This document shows, piece by piece, positions 10,792-19,392 of a DNA stretch of 64,000 nt. The position numbers and the translations under genes are program-made. Origin of the DNA: Pseudovirgaria hyperparasitica (taxonomy: Eukaryota > Ascomycota > Dothideomycetes > Acrospermales > Acrospermaceae); contig NW_022985579.1 of assembly GCF_010093815.1 (NCBI RefSeq), positions 62,001 through 126,000 of the forward strand. The letters run 5' to 3'. The notes beneath the pieces were generated by a model. The model was not told the DNA's origin and made no database searches. It worked only from the letters and a program-made list of their open reading frames with translations. Positions within the stretch are counted from its first letter, which is position 1. Each line of letters opens with the position of its first letter.

Positions 10792-12234
10792 TCAGTTGGA
10801 GTCGTCTTCGACTCTGGCACGCTTCAACCCACGTGAATCGTCCTGGTCTTGCATTCCGTAACGCTTTTTACTGCCTTTGGTCACCTCGTCGATCATCTCG
10901 CCAATGCCAAACACATCGTCTGTATCTTTCTCGAATTGCACAGGTCCCTCGCGCTCCTCTTGTAGGTCGGCCCCTTTGAAACCTTCTTTAGCCTTTCCAA
11001 GAACTTCGAACTTGCTGTTCTTCGTGATCTTGTCCATAGTCTCTCCAGCGTCCTCGTCGTCCTCTTGCTGCACATTCGGCCGATAGATGCTGTTGATGGC
11101 GTCTTGAGCAGCGAAGAGTGGCTTGTCGTAAGCTTGATCTTCATTGAAGCCAGTATCAAAACCACTGGTTTGATTGAATAAGCGTGAATCGTACATGGAC
11201 TCTCCAGTCTGTGTGGGCTTCGCCAAACCAAGGGCAACCTTCTCTGAAATATCACGACCTTGCTCTCTGGCCATCATCTGAATTTTGCGCTCGGTTCCCA
11301 TGCGCGACTGGCGTAGCTTGCGCTCATTATCTCGTCTTTGCTCACGCCGCCTATCTTCTCGCTCACGCGCGGCGTCTTCGCCTTCACTGTCGGACTGAGA
11401 AGAATAGCTGTCAACAGACCGACTTCGTGATCGATGTGACGATCTTCTTCCACCTCGTGCCTTCTCCTCACGAGCCTTCTGTGCCAGTGCTCGTAGATGA
11501 TCCTCCTTTTGCTGCTTCTCTTTCTCCGCGAGCTTCTGCTGCATGAGTGCGCGCTGCTGTACCTCATCTCTGGCGTGTCTGTCCGCTGTAAAAAGGGCTT
11601 CCGCGAACTGCGCAAACTTATCATTGATTGTTACGTCCTGGAGGCCTCGACCATCTGCCGCTAGTCGCTTATCTAATGGCACGGTATAGCCCTTCGGGTT
11701 CTTCCAGTTCGATATTGGCGGAGGAATCTTCCAGGCCTCTTGATCTTCAGCGGTGAGTTTTCTTGGTGGTGAATGCATGATAGGCGGTGGTGGTGATGGC
11801 GGTCCACGAGGGACCTTTTTATGTTTGAACTTGGGGGGCTCCATCGGATCCTGTTGCCTCTCTACAATCTTGATGATCCGGTCTTGCTTCTTTGAAGTAT
11901 CACCCATCTGGTCTGCGGGTGTATACCGCACGTATAGTGGATCTTTCTGCGATCGACCGGTGACATTTTTCGGCTTTTGTGCCGCGACAGCGCCAGAAAC
12001 GAGCTGCTGGAGAGCTTTCTGTGTCTTTAGTCTCGTCTCTTCAACCTCTTCTTCTGATGGTCTCTCTAGCGATAAGTCTCCGACATCTGCTCTTTGCCGT
12101 AGAGGGATAAGGTCAGCGAACGAGGCGTGTACTATACGGTTGCTACTGTGGCCACGACGGGCGACGATGGTGCTGTAATCTTCCTTGCGCTCGTTGCCGG
12201 AAAGCTTGAGGACGCGATTATCTTGTGAAGCCAT
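10792..12234 (-). CDS. prp45: Pre-mRNA-processing protein 45 (SNW/SKIP family)
   Basis: A single exon of 480 aa with ATG at 12234 (MASQDNRVLKL). The SNW domain is unmistakable: RIVHASFADLIPLRQRADVG, VRYTPADQMGDTSKK, RIIKIVERQQDPMEPPKFKH, the name-giving SNWKNPKGYTVPLDKRLAA, and ALFTADRHARDEVQ, followed by a charged coiled coil and an Arg/Ser stretch. The family acts in the activated spliceosome with the Prp19-associated complex, in the nucleus. The visible homology begins almost at residue 5, where other fungal Prp45 proteins already have about 100 residues including a PPYGQR-type region. No such sequence was found in the 292 bp before the divergent TAF11 gene, so this copy appears N-terminally short. 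The frame upstream to 12324 is open but opens with GTG. Confidence 0.93.
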   Translation of the reverse strand: MASQDNRVLKLSGNERKEDYSTIVARRGHSSNRIVHASFADLIPLRQRADVGDLSLERPSEEEVEETRLKTQKALQQLVSGAVAAQKPKNVTGRSQKDPLYVRYTPADQMGDTSKKQDRIIKIVERQQDPMEPPKFKHKKVPRGPPSPPPPIMHSPPRKLTAEDQEAWKIPPPISNWKNPKGYTVPLDKRLAADGRGLQDVTINDKFAQFAEALFTADRHARDEVQQRALMQQKLAEKEKQQKEDHLRALAQKAREEKARGGRRSSHRSRSRSVDSYSSQSDSEGEDAAREREDRRREQRRDNERKLRQSRMGTERKIQMMAREQGRDISEKVALGLAKPTQTGESMYDSRLFNQTSGFDTGFNEDQAYDKPLFAAQDAINSIYRPNVQQEDDEDAGETMDKITKNSKFEVLGKAKEGFKGADLQEEREGPVQFEKDTDDVFGIGEMIDEVTKGSKKRYGMQDQDDSRGLKRARVEDDSN

Positions 12235-12526
12235 TGTAGATGGGGTCCGCGCGCCGTGGAAGGGATGTAGTTGGAGCGAGTCGTCTACGCTTGAAAACCT
12301 CAGAATGTTCTCAGAACGGTGCACAAGCCGATGCGATTGTTGGAGTAATCATCCGTGATATAGAAGTCGAAAGCTAGGCCGGTAGAACTTCGGTGACAAG
12401 CGCAACTTCGACCGTCACGTCCGCAATCGAAACACTTTTGGTAAATCGCGAGCATCAAGGATACCTACATCGTAATAAATACTAATATCCGTTGGCAACG
12501 TATCTCTTGCGTCTGCATATACCACA
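12235..12526. promoter_or_regulatory. Shared divergent promoter of prp45 and taf11
   Basis: Only 292 bp separate the two start codons, which face away from each other, so both promoters must lie here. No obvious TATA box was seen, as is common for fungal housekeeping genes. Pairing a splicing factor with a TFIID subunit would allow co-expression; that is inference. Confidence 0.6.
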
Positions 12527-13592
12527 ATGTCATCACCCCCAAATACCATCAATGTACCCAAAAAACGCCCATCGCTCTCCGTACCTCATAACCAAGCCAA
12601 ACGCCGCAAACCTTCTACCGGCCCGTCAGCACTTCGCCAGACCTCATTCCCTCCACCCGAGCAATATATAGCTGCTGGATCCCCTGGATCCGTCACTACA
12701 CCACGCGGATATGGTTACTCACGTTCACCTAGTGTCGAAAGTTCGGCCTTAGCCAGCGTCGCAAATGGTGCAGAGGGGAGCATAACTGGAAGAGGACGCA
12801 AACGGAAGCGAGGAGGAGCGACTGCCATTGCTGACGATGTTCGAAGTGCGACTGGTACGAGTACAAGGGATAACCGCGGTGGAAGCCCCGCAGAAGGTGA
12901 AGAAGCTGAGGATGAAGACGAAGCTGGCGGCGAAGACGTCGAGGTGAATCTCGAAGGCGACGGAAAGCAAGATCAGGCTACACAGCAGCAGGAGCGGGAA
13001 CATTTGAAGTACGACTACTATACACTGAATCTCCACACGGGAAAATCTACTAATTTCTTGGGTGCGCAGCATGCTCATGCAAGCCTTGTCTGATGACCAA
13101 CGTGCCCGTTATACCGTATTTCGTGCCATGAAGCTACGAAAAGACATCCTGCGTAAAATCACGAACCAAACAGTCTCGCAATCTGTTCCGGCCAGCATCG
13201 TGATGGCAATTACTGGTTACACCAAGACCTTCATCATAGATCTGCTTGACGCCGCTATGCAGGTGCAGCAAGAATGGGCAGAAGCTGCAGATCCGAAAGA
13301 GAGATATCCTGAGGATGCCTACCAAAAGTTGAACCCACCACCACCACAGCAATACAACTCGGCGCCGACTAATCTAATGTATCCAAAGCCAGTGAAGCAA
13401 CAAGTACCACAAAAGACTATTGGAGAGTTGTGTGGGAAGGAGGTCGGGCCACTTTTGCCTGAGCATTTGAGGGAAGCATTGAGGAGGTATAAGAAGAGTC
13501 AAGAGAGCAAAGGTACAGGATTCATAGGCTTAAGCCTGGAGGGGCGAGAGACGACTGCAGCGAGAACGGGAGGGAAGAGGCTTTTCAGGTGA
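12527..13592 (+). CDS. taf11: Transcription initiation factor TFIID subunit 11
   Basis: Two exons, 12527-13008 and 13070-13592, with a 61-bp intron (GTACGA...GCGCAG) that contains an almost ideal branch site TACTAAT, give 334 aa. Without splicing the first frame stops and the histone fold is lost. The N-terminal 150 residues are disordered with a basic GRGRKRKRGG patch and an acidic run. The TAFII28 histone fold follows: MLMQALSDDQRARYTVFRAM, LRKITNQTVSQSVPASIVMA and TGYTKTFIIDLLDAAMQVQQ. A conserved C-terminal helix (GPLLPEHLREALRRYKK) completes it. TAF11 pairs with TAF13 in TFIID. The gene is divergent from prp45. Confidence 0.92.
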
Positions 13593-13900
13593 GAACGTCA
13601 TGCAGATGGACTATGGATTAGTGTTGCATGTGGCCTTTGGGGGTACGCGTATAGCAGGGAGAGGTATAGGAAGCTACTACTAGCCATTAACTAGAGCGTA
13701 TGGTCTTAACGTGAATCGATTAAGCACACTACAGAGAGGATTAGCGCATCGATAGATTGTGCCAGCTATGTTTCATCCAGCATGCTTATAGCTTTTGTTC
13801 AGCTACCCTAATATCTGTGAAAAGAACACCGCCATGACCGCCGTGACCGCCATGCGACCGATAATACACCCCATGCGCATTACGAGCACGACTAACTTCT
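13593..13900. other. Short intergenic region between convergent taf11 and rpl4
   Basis: This 308-bp stretch should contain the two 3' UTRs. Nothing else is seen apart from a short CCGCCATGACCGCCGTGACC-like imperfect repeat near 13830-13855. Confidence 0.5.
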
Positions 13901-15140
13901 CTAGTTCTCATGTACCTGCTTCAAAAAACCCGCATCCTTGGGCTTTGGCTTCCCGCTCTCAGCCTTTAGCGATCCTAGCTTGTCATTCGAGTACTGAATG
14001 GCGTATGGGTTGAGGCGGAACAGGATCTGCTTGTTCCGTAGCGGGTTCTTCTTCTGCACTTGGGTACGCTTGGTGATAGCGCCACCCTTGACGGGACGTA
14101 GCACTGACTGAATTTCCGAGCTGTTGATGAGCTTGCCAAGATCGGGTGTCTTGACCAGGGCTGATGGCAGAAGGAAGTCCTTCTTGTATGTGGAAGCTTC
14201 AGTGGTAGAGCCATAGATCTTGTCGAGGGCAGCGAACGCGGCCGAAGTCCAGATCACGAAGCGGCCAAGATGACCACCCGGTGCGAGCTGAAGGAGGTTG
14301 AGGTCGTAGACTGACGAAGTCTCGACACCGGGCAGGTTGCGGAATGCTTTTGTGAGCTCTCGGCCATCCTCCTCTGGGGCATAGACAACGAGAGGTCCAC
14401 GGCGCTGACGATAGCGACGTCCACGCATCTTACCCTTACCTGCACGAGTCTTCTTCGACAGCTTAACCTTCTCAACATCAGCGGCGGCGCCAACAGCCTT
14501 CAACAGAGCGAGAGCGGCAGAGGTCTTGGTGATTGCGGCACCGGAGAAAGCGGTGCTGGAAATCACGAGAGGGACTTCTGGAACGGCCTGGACGCGGTGA
14601 CCACGAGCGAAGAGAAGAGGAGCGGATGCAGAGGCAGCGAGAGCGGAGGCGGTAGCGAAGCGCTTCTGGCCCAAGTTGATCTTTGCGTGCCATTTCCTCC
14701 AGACCTTTGTGGGAGCGAACATGCGACCAGAGCGGCACATATTACCGAAGGCAGCCTGGCCGGCACGGTGAGTACCACCACCAGATACACGAGGAATACG
14801 AGCGACGGCGCGTCCTGTCCAGCGATGCTCTGTTAGCCGTGATCTAGTTGTATGCAATATCTCTTCGTACCGGTTCCCCAGGACTCAGCAGAGGTTTGGT
14901 GACCGGCCTTCTCGCTCACAGCGTATGGTTGGCGCTTATTCTTTGCCATACCGGTATGGACGCTCCTGTCAATTCATCAGCCTTGCCTTTCCTCTATATC
15001 ATTGCGACAAAGATTTGAAGATTATCATACTGGACAATATCGGGACGGATAGGCGCCTTGAACACCTCCGGGAGAGGATGGGTGTTGCTGGAAGGCTTGC
15101 CATCAGGCGAGATGATGGTGACGGTCGGTCGGCTCGACAT
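13901..15140 (-). CDS. rpl4: 60S ribosomal protein L4 (uL4)
   Basis: Three exons, 15140-15031, 14965-14871 and 14814-13901, with introns of 65 bp (GTATGA...GACAG) and 56 bp (GTACGA...GACAG), give 372 aa, the usual eukaryotic L4 length. The short first exon encodes [15 protein letters not shown] and APIRPDIVQ. The second carries the invariant [20 protein letters not shown]. The third opens with [20 protein letters not shown], followed by [20 protein letters not shown] and the [14 protein letters not shown] loop. The two introns near the start are typical for ribosomal protein genes. Function is structural, in the large ribosomal subunit. Confidence 0.97.
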
Positions 15141-16470
15141 TTTTGCTGTTAGGTTAGTCTGGTGAAGGTCGACTTTGATCGTGGTCGAATTCGTGGTGTT
15201 GGTTGCTCAGCAAATTCGACCTGTGGTGGAGGTCGCTAAGCGATACGTATTTGGACTAGCTCTTAGCGCCGCGCGCACGTCCCTCTGTGCCTGGCTTCTG
15301 AAGACCGACGTGTGGAAGCGGTCACTTCAGTTTCGTGTTTATGAATGATCCTGTTGATCCCAATCAGGTCTATCCTGTACTTGGCGTAGAAGAAGCTCTT
15401 GAGCTACCCATCCACAGCCACACAGTATGGATACTATATGTCATAGAAAGGGACATGCTAACGATCAATCCTCCCGGACAAGTGATGTTTCTTGATACGC
15501 GACAACGTTTTACCTATATGAGTAATGTCTATCCATCGACCCTACACATAGAGGCATTCCAATTCCTCTGACAAATAATACTTACTACCTACCCACCTAG
15601 CTCGTCCAGTTTTTGATACAGAGCAAGACAGCGCGGCAGCAAACCAATATTCTCATCAGCATCGCAGCTGCCACCCGCGCAGTTATCGCCTGCCTTGTCT
15701 GCATGCATGAACCCTGGCTTGAGAAAGTTGTCGATACCTTCTTCTCTTTTGCGAGTGCACATTTTGATGGCAAAGCTTTTGCTGTGGCGATACAGTACTG
15801 ACTATCTCGATGAGCACAGAGTTGCCGTAGCCCAGAGGATGAGGAATGCAGTCGAAAACGTCTTTAGATCCTTGTCAATGGAGAGCTGGCAGTCTGATCT
15901 ATCGGACAGGGCCAATGGAGAGCCGGCAGTTTGATCTACCGGGCACGACCTCGAGAATTTCCACTTACCCAACGATTTGACACGAGCCACTGCTCATCCC
16001 ACGAGACATAACACTAGCCTATTCTTCTGTTCCGTATGTTCCTAACAAATTATTGAGGGTTTTGTCACATGAAGCGGATGAGAGCATGATAGGTAGAATA
16101 TATAGCTCACCTAGGGTCCGTTTCTAACTCAAGAATACCAGGTTAGTATGGACTGAGGTGGTTGAGGGTAAAAAACTTTTTACATTCCGAGCTTTTGCAG
16201 TCTAGGTGAGTCAAATGACACAGTTGCACGACAGTTGATCGCTCACAGTGATAGGCTATGGATGTCGCTGGTGGGTTCGGCGGGGGCCATTTAGCGCGAG
16301 CGAAATTGATGAGTTGAATATAAATTGATTATGTAAATATCTCTCGTGCCGTTCCGATACCCTTATAAAGTGATGAAAAATTCCTCATGCCAGAAACTGA
16401 CAGTCAACATTCTCAACTCAGAACACAAATTTTCGATCGTATACATCACCTACTTGAAAGGCCCACTACA
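15141..16470. other. Intergenic region upstream of rpl4 and of the secreted Gly-rich gene
   Basis: The first several hundred bases must hold the rpl4 promoter and leader. Short frames at 15335-15571 and 15613-15934 have no recognisable motif and were not accepted. The distal part is somewhat AT-richer and ends in the promoter of the plus-strand gene at 16568. Confidence 0.45.
16361..16370 (+). promoter_or_regulatory. TATA-box-like element
   Basis: CCTTATAAAG lies about 200 bp before the ATG of the secreted Gly-rich protein gene and is the best TATA match in this upstream region. A leader of roughly 150-170 nt would follow, including the 14-bp repeat array. Confidence 0.45.
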
Positions 16471-16568
16471 GTCAACACATTGCAGTCAACATATGGCGGT
16501 CAACATATTGTGGTGAGCATATTGTGGTGAGCATATTGTGGTGAAGATATCGCGGTCAACACACATAA
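16471..16568 (+). repeat. 14-bp tandem repeat, seven units, in the leader
   Basis: Seven consecutive 14-bp units fill this stretch. They start GTCAACACATTGCA, GTCAACATATGGCG, GTCAACATATTGTG, then two identical GTGAGCATATTGTG units, GTGAAGATATCGCG and GTCAACACACATAA. The last unit runs into the A of the start codon. The array therefore forms the end of the 5' leader and could vary in copy number. Confidence 0.85.
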
Positions 16569-17251
16569 TGCACTTCTGGAATATACTTATCGTCGTCGGG
16601 CTTGTTATTAGCTCTGTTCAAAGTAAAGGAGGTCACGGAGGAGGAGGAGGAGGAGGTCGCGGAGGAGGTCGCGGAAGTGGAGGAGGCGGAGGCGGAGGCG
16701 GCAAGGGCGGAACAAGATACAGCAGCTCAGGAGGTGTTGAAGGTGGCCGAAATGGTCGAACATTCTTCTACGACAGTATTCCTTTGCTACCTGTCAGGGG
16801 ACGGTATTTCAATACGACACACCGACAAGATGGCAGGCCTTTGCCAGATTGGGCAGCCAATAGAGAGCTTAGGGGGCTTATACGCAAGAAGAAAAAAAAA
16901 CATAAGAAAAAGAAGAAACCAGAAGAAGAAGAAGAAGAAGAAGAAGACGGGTTTGTAACATGTGTTCCTGACGCAGCTAGTCTTAACGGAACGGAGACGG
17001 ATGCAGCTATGGATAAGTTTCTTAAGGACTGCGATGGCGAGAAAGAGTTTAAGAAGAAGAAAGAGACGAGCGCAGACGAAAGCACCTTCTTTGGTTGTGA
17101 CTATGGGCATGGGCAGAAATGCCATCGTGATGATATCCTAGACATGCAGGCCTGGGTCTATTACTTCTGCGGAGATCTTCCGGGTTGGTATTCCCGAGAG
17201 AGTTGGAAAGTAACGTATGGCCGGGCACCTCGAGGAGTCGAGAACTGCTAG
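16568..17251 (+). CDS. Putative secreted Gly-rich, Lys/Glu-rich cysteine protein (effector-like)
   Basis: A single exon of 227 aa starts at the ATG at 16568 (MHFWNILIVVGLVISSVQS), which reads as a signal peptide with cleavage after about residue 19. A Gly/Arg/Ser-rich segment (residues about 20-60) follows, then a Lys-rich run and an uninterrupted Glu run (about 117-132). The C-terminal half is ordered-looking, with six cysteines in contexts such as TCVPD, DCDGE, GCDYG, KCHRD, FCGD and a terminal NC. Secretion and a compact, disulfide-bonded C-terminal domain are inference. I do not recognise the family. Small secreted cysteine proteins of this type are effector candidates, but a cell-wall or structural role is equally possible. 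Confidence 0.75.
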   Translation: MHFWNILIVVGLVISSVQSKGGHGGGGGGGRGGGRGSGGGGGGGGKGGTRYSSSGGVEGGRNGRTFFYDSIPLLPVRGRYFNTTHRQDGRPLPDWAANRELRGLIRKKKKKHKKKKKPEEEEEEEEDGFVTCVPDAASLNGTETDAAMDKFLKDCDGEKEFKKKKETSADESTFFGCDYGHGQKCHRDDILDMQAWVYYFCGDLPGWYSRESWKVTYGRAPRGVENC

Positions 17252-18740
17252 AGAGTCAAGAGTGCTACTCGTCAAGTAAGGGGTAGGAAATGGCAGCGAC
17301 CTCGAACGGGTTGTTCAATATCAGACAATCACTGCCTAGGAGGAAGGAAGTGGGCTAGTTCCGAAAGGCCTGTCCTAAATGCCAACTGGCGGTATAGGAG
17401 GCGTATGGCTGAAGACGTCTTAGACGGGAGATGGTAGAGTCCAAGGCCTGGGCAAGTTCGAAAAGCTGTATGCAGAAATGAATGGATTGTAGCTGAGAGG
17501 GAGTGATGGGATGTAGTGCACTATGTCTTCGGATTGTAAGACTGATAAAGAGTGGTAGTTTGTGGAATATTGTATCGTTGGACATTCTTCCTCCAGCCGA
17601 AATTAAGAAGTCAAAAGTAAATTAATGTTATTCGACCAAGCGCGTACAAACCCCTTCCACGGAACCATGCCGAGGTGGGAACGGAGCAGACAAGGGCGGT
17701 AGCAGAATAGGAGCGACGAGTATGAAAAGATAGAGAGACCAAAGTGTTGGCGCGACTAAGGAGGATTGATTGTCTTATACAGCGGTCGACACGCACTGGA
17801 GCCGACATACTGCCAAGTTGACGGTAAAGTGCAGTCATGGATCGCTACTGATTAATCCACTGCAGCTATGTCTGTCGGCAGTATTTGCGTTAGGCAGTGA
17901 GGTATTCCAGGTTGGGAGGAAAGACTGATCGAATGCCCCGAACGGGCAGGCGTTCGTTCATGTATTCTCCTTGATGGCTAACAGACGTCGGAGTATTCTT
18001 CTACTCTTCTATTCTTTAGGTCAGGCACCATGACCATCTGCAGGGATCATTAGTAGAATGATCAGCAGTGGATCAGATGTGTAGTGGCCGTAATGAGGGT
18101 GATTCTGGATTGCGGGTCCGTTGTGTTGGATGATGTTGTGAGCGAGAGTGAGGTGACGAGGTGAAAAGCAGCGAGCAGCGGGCAGAGCTAGTATGCTGAG
18201 GTAAGGTACGGTACCTAATTACGTGGTGGAGTATTGTATTAATGGACGCTATTACTACTTGGTGTGTATATTACCAATGTTAAGTATGGAGTTGACGGCT
18301 AATACTGGCTAGCTTTGTAGCAGCCTGAGAGTGCCTGGGGGCCTGGCGTAATTACCATTCCATGTGGTGGTGACGAGACATAATAATCAGCGGCAGAGGC
18401 AGAGGCAGAGGCGCAGGCGGTGGCGGTGGCTGTGGCGGTGGTGGGTAGACAGACCTGAGGCTGTGGGTGGCGCTCGGCTGAGATGCCCGGGCTGCCAGTT
18501 AGTAATTCGGATAATTAAGTGGTAGGATAATTAGGTAATCAGCTATAGTTGGCTACTGCTGTACCTCTGTAGTGGCTGGTGTTCAGGCTGCCCGTTCTCT
18601 TCTCTGCCCGTCGTCTATTCAAATGTGTTGGTCTAATACCGTCCACTCACAACAACTAATTCCCTAGGCCTGCTGCTGCCACTGGGCAGCTAAAAATAGA
18701 AAGCGTAGCGGCACAGGACCCAGCTGGCTGCAGCACCTTG
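17252..18740. other. Intergenic region, no gene seen
   Basis: About 1.5 kb without a supportable gene. Minus-strand frames at 17355-17585 and 17611-17838 lack motifs. Near 18395-18450 is a short purine/GC-rich run of GGCAGA and GGTGGC units. The distal part is probably promoter of the phosphatase gene downstream. Confidence 0.45.
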
Positions 18741-18748
18741 GCCTCACT

Positions 18749-18965
18749 GCACACACACACACACCCGCACCCGCACCCACACGCACCTGCCCTGTCGTCC
18801 ACCTGTCGTCCACCTATCGTTCATCGTCCCTTCCTCTTGTCGTCTGTCGTCTCTCTCTGCCCTTCCACTCGATCCTCGCCGCCTCTCTTTCTCTCCCTCT
18901 CTCTCTCACACTCACACACGCACACACACTCTCTCTCGCTCTCTCTCTCTCTCTCTTTCTTCCTA
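18749..18965 (+). repeat. Imperfect (CA)n / (CT)n microsatellite cluster
   Basis: A CA/CCGCAC run at about 18749-18785 is followed by pyrimidine-rich DNA and by alternating CT and CA runs at about 18885-18965. The cluster lies 400-620 bp before the phosphatase start codon, in its promoter or long leader. CT-rich tracts are usual near fungal transcription starts. Confidence 0.75.
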
Positions 18966-19365
18966 CCTCTCTCACACTCTGTTCACTTCTACCACGTCTT
19001 GATTTGTTGACCGCCATTGGCTTCGACTCGATATATACACTTGTCTTAGCATTCTGTCCCTGCTTCCTCCACCTCTTCCTACCCTCTTTGCCCGCGACTG
19101 GCCATTTTGTACGCCTCAATCCCACTCAGGCGCATCGCCTGTTCAGTCACTCCCTCTGGCGCTTAATCCGAGATCTGGTATCTCGTTTCAACTCTGCTCG
19201 TAAACAAAGCCAATCGTTGGCCCTGCCGGTGCGTCGCCTCTGCTATACTCATTTCTCGTCTCCTCTTTTCCCCGTCCCATCATCTCGTCTCTTGTTCTGC
19301 TCAGACAACCTCTATCATCTTGTTGTCCCAGATCTGCACTTCACACAACATCACCACTTGTCGCC

Positions 19366-19392
19366 ATGCCATGTCCACGTCCATCACTGTAA
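19366..19392 (+). promoter_or_regulatory. Eight-codon upstream ORF overlapping the phosphatase start codon
   Basis: An ATG at 19366 opens an eight-codon frame ending in TAA at 19390-19392. It overlaps the main ATG at 19371 in a different frame, only five bases away. Initiation at the first ATG would prevent translation of the phosphatase, so the pair could tune output by leaky scanning. Confidence 0.5.

Noticed and set aside
13009-13069. Reading through instead of splicing in taf11
   Set aside because: The first frame stops soon after and the histone fold lies in another frame; the intron has good splice and branch sites.
16768-17125. Antisense frames with poly-Ser and poly-Phe opposite the Gly-rich secreted gene
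   Set aside because: They are simple reflections of the GAA/AAG tract in the real gene.
18738-19125. His/Ser-rich and Arg/Glu-rich frames over the CA/CT microsatellite
   Set aside because: They are translations of simple repeats in a promoter or leader, with no non-repetitive coding part.
19320-19370. Upstream extension of the phosphatase frame
   Set aside because: The extension opens with TTG and has no ATG before 19371.
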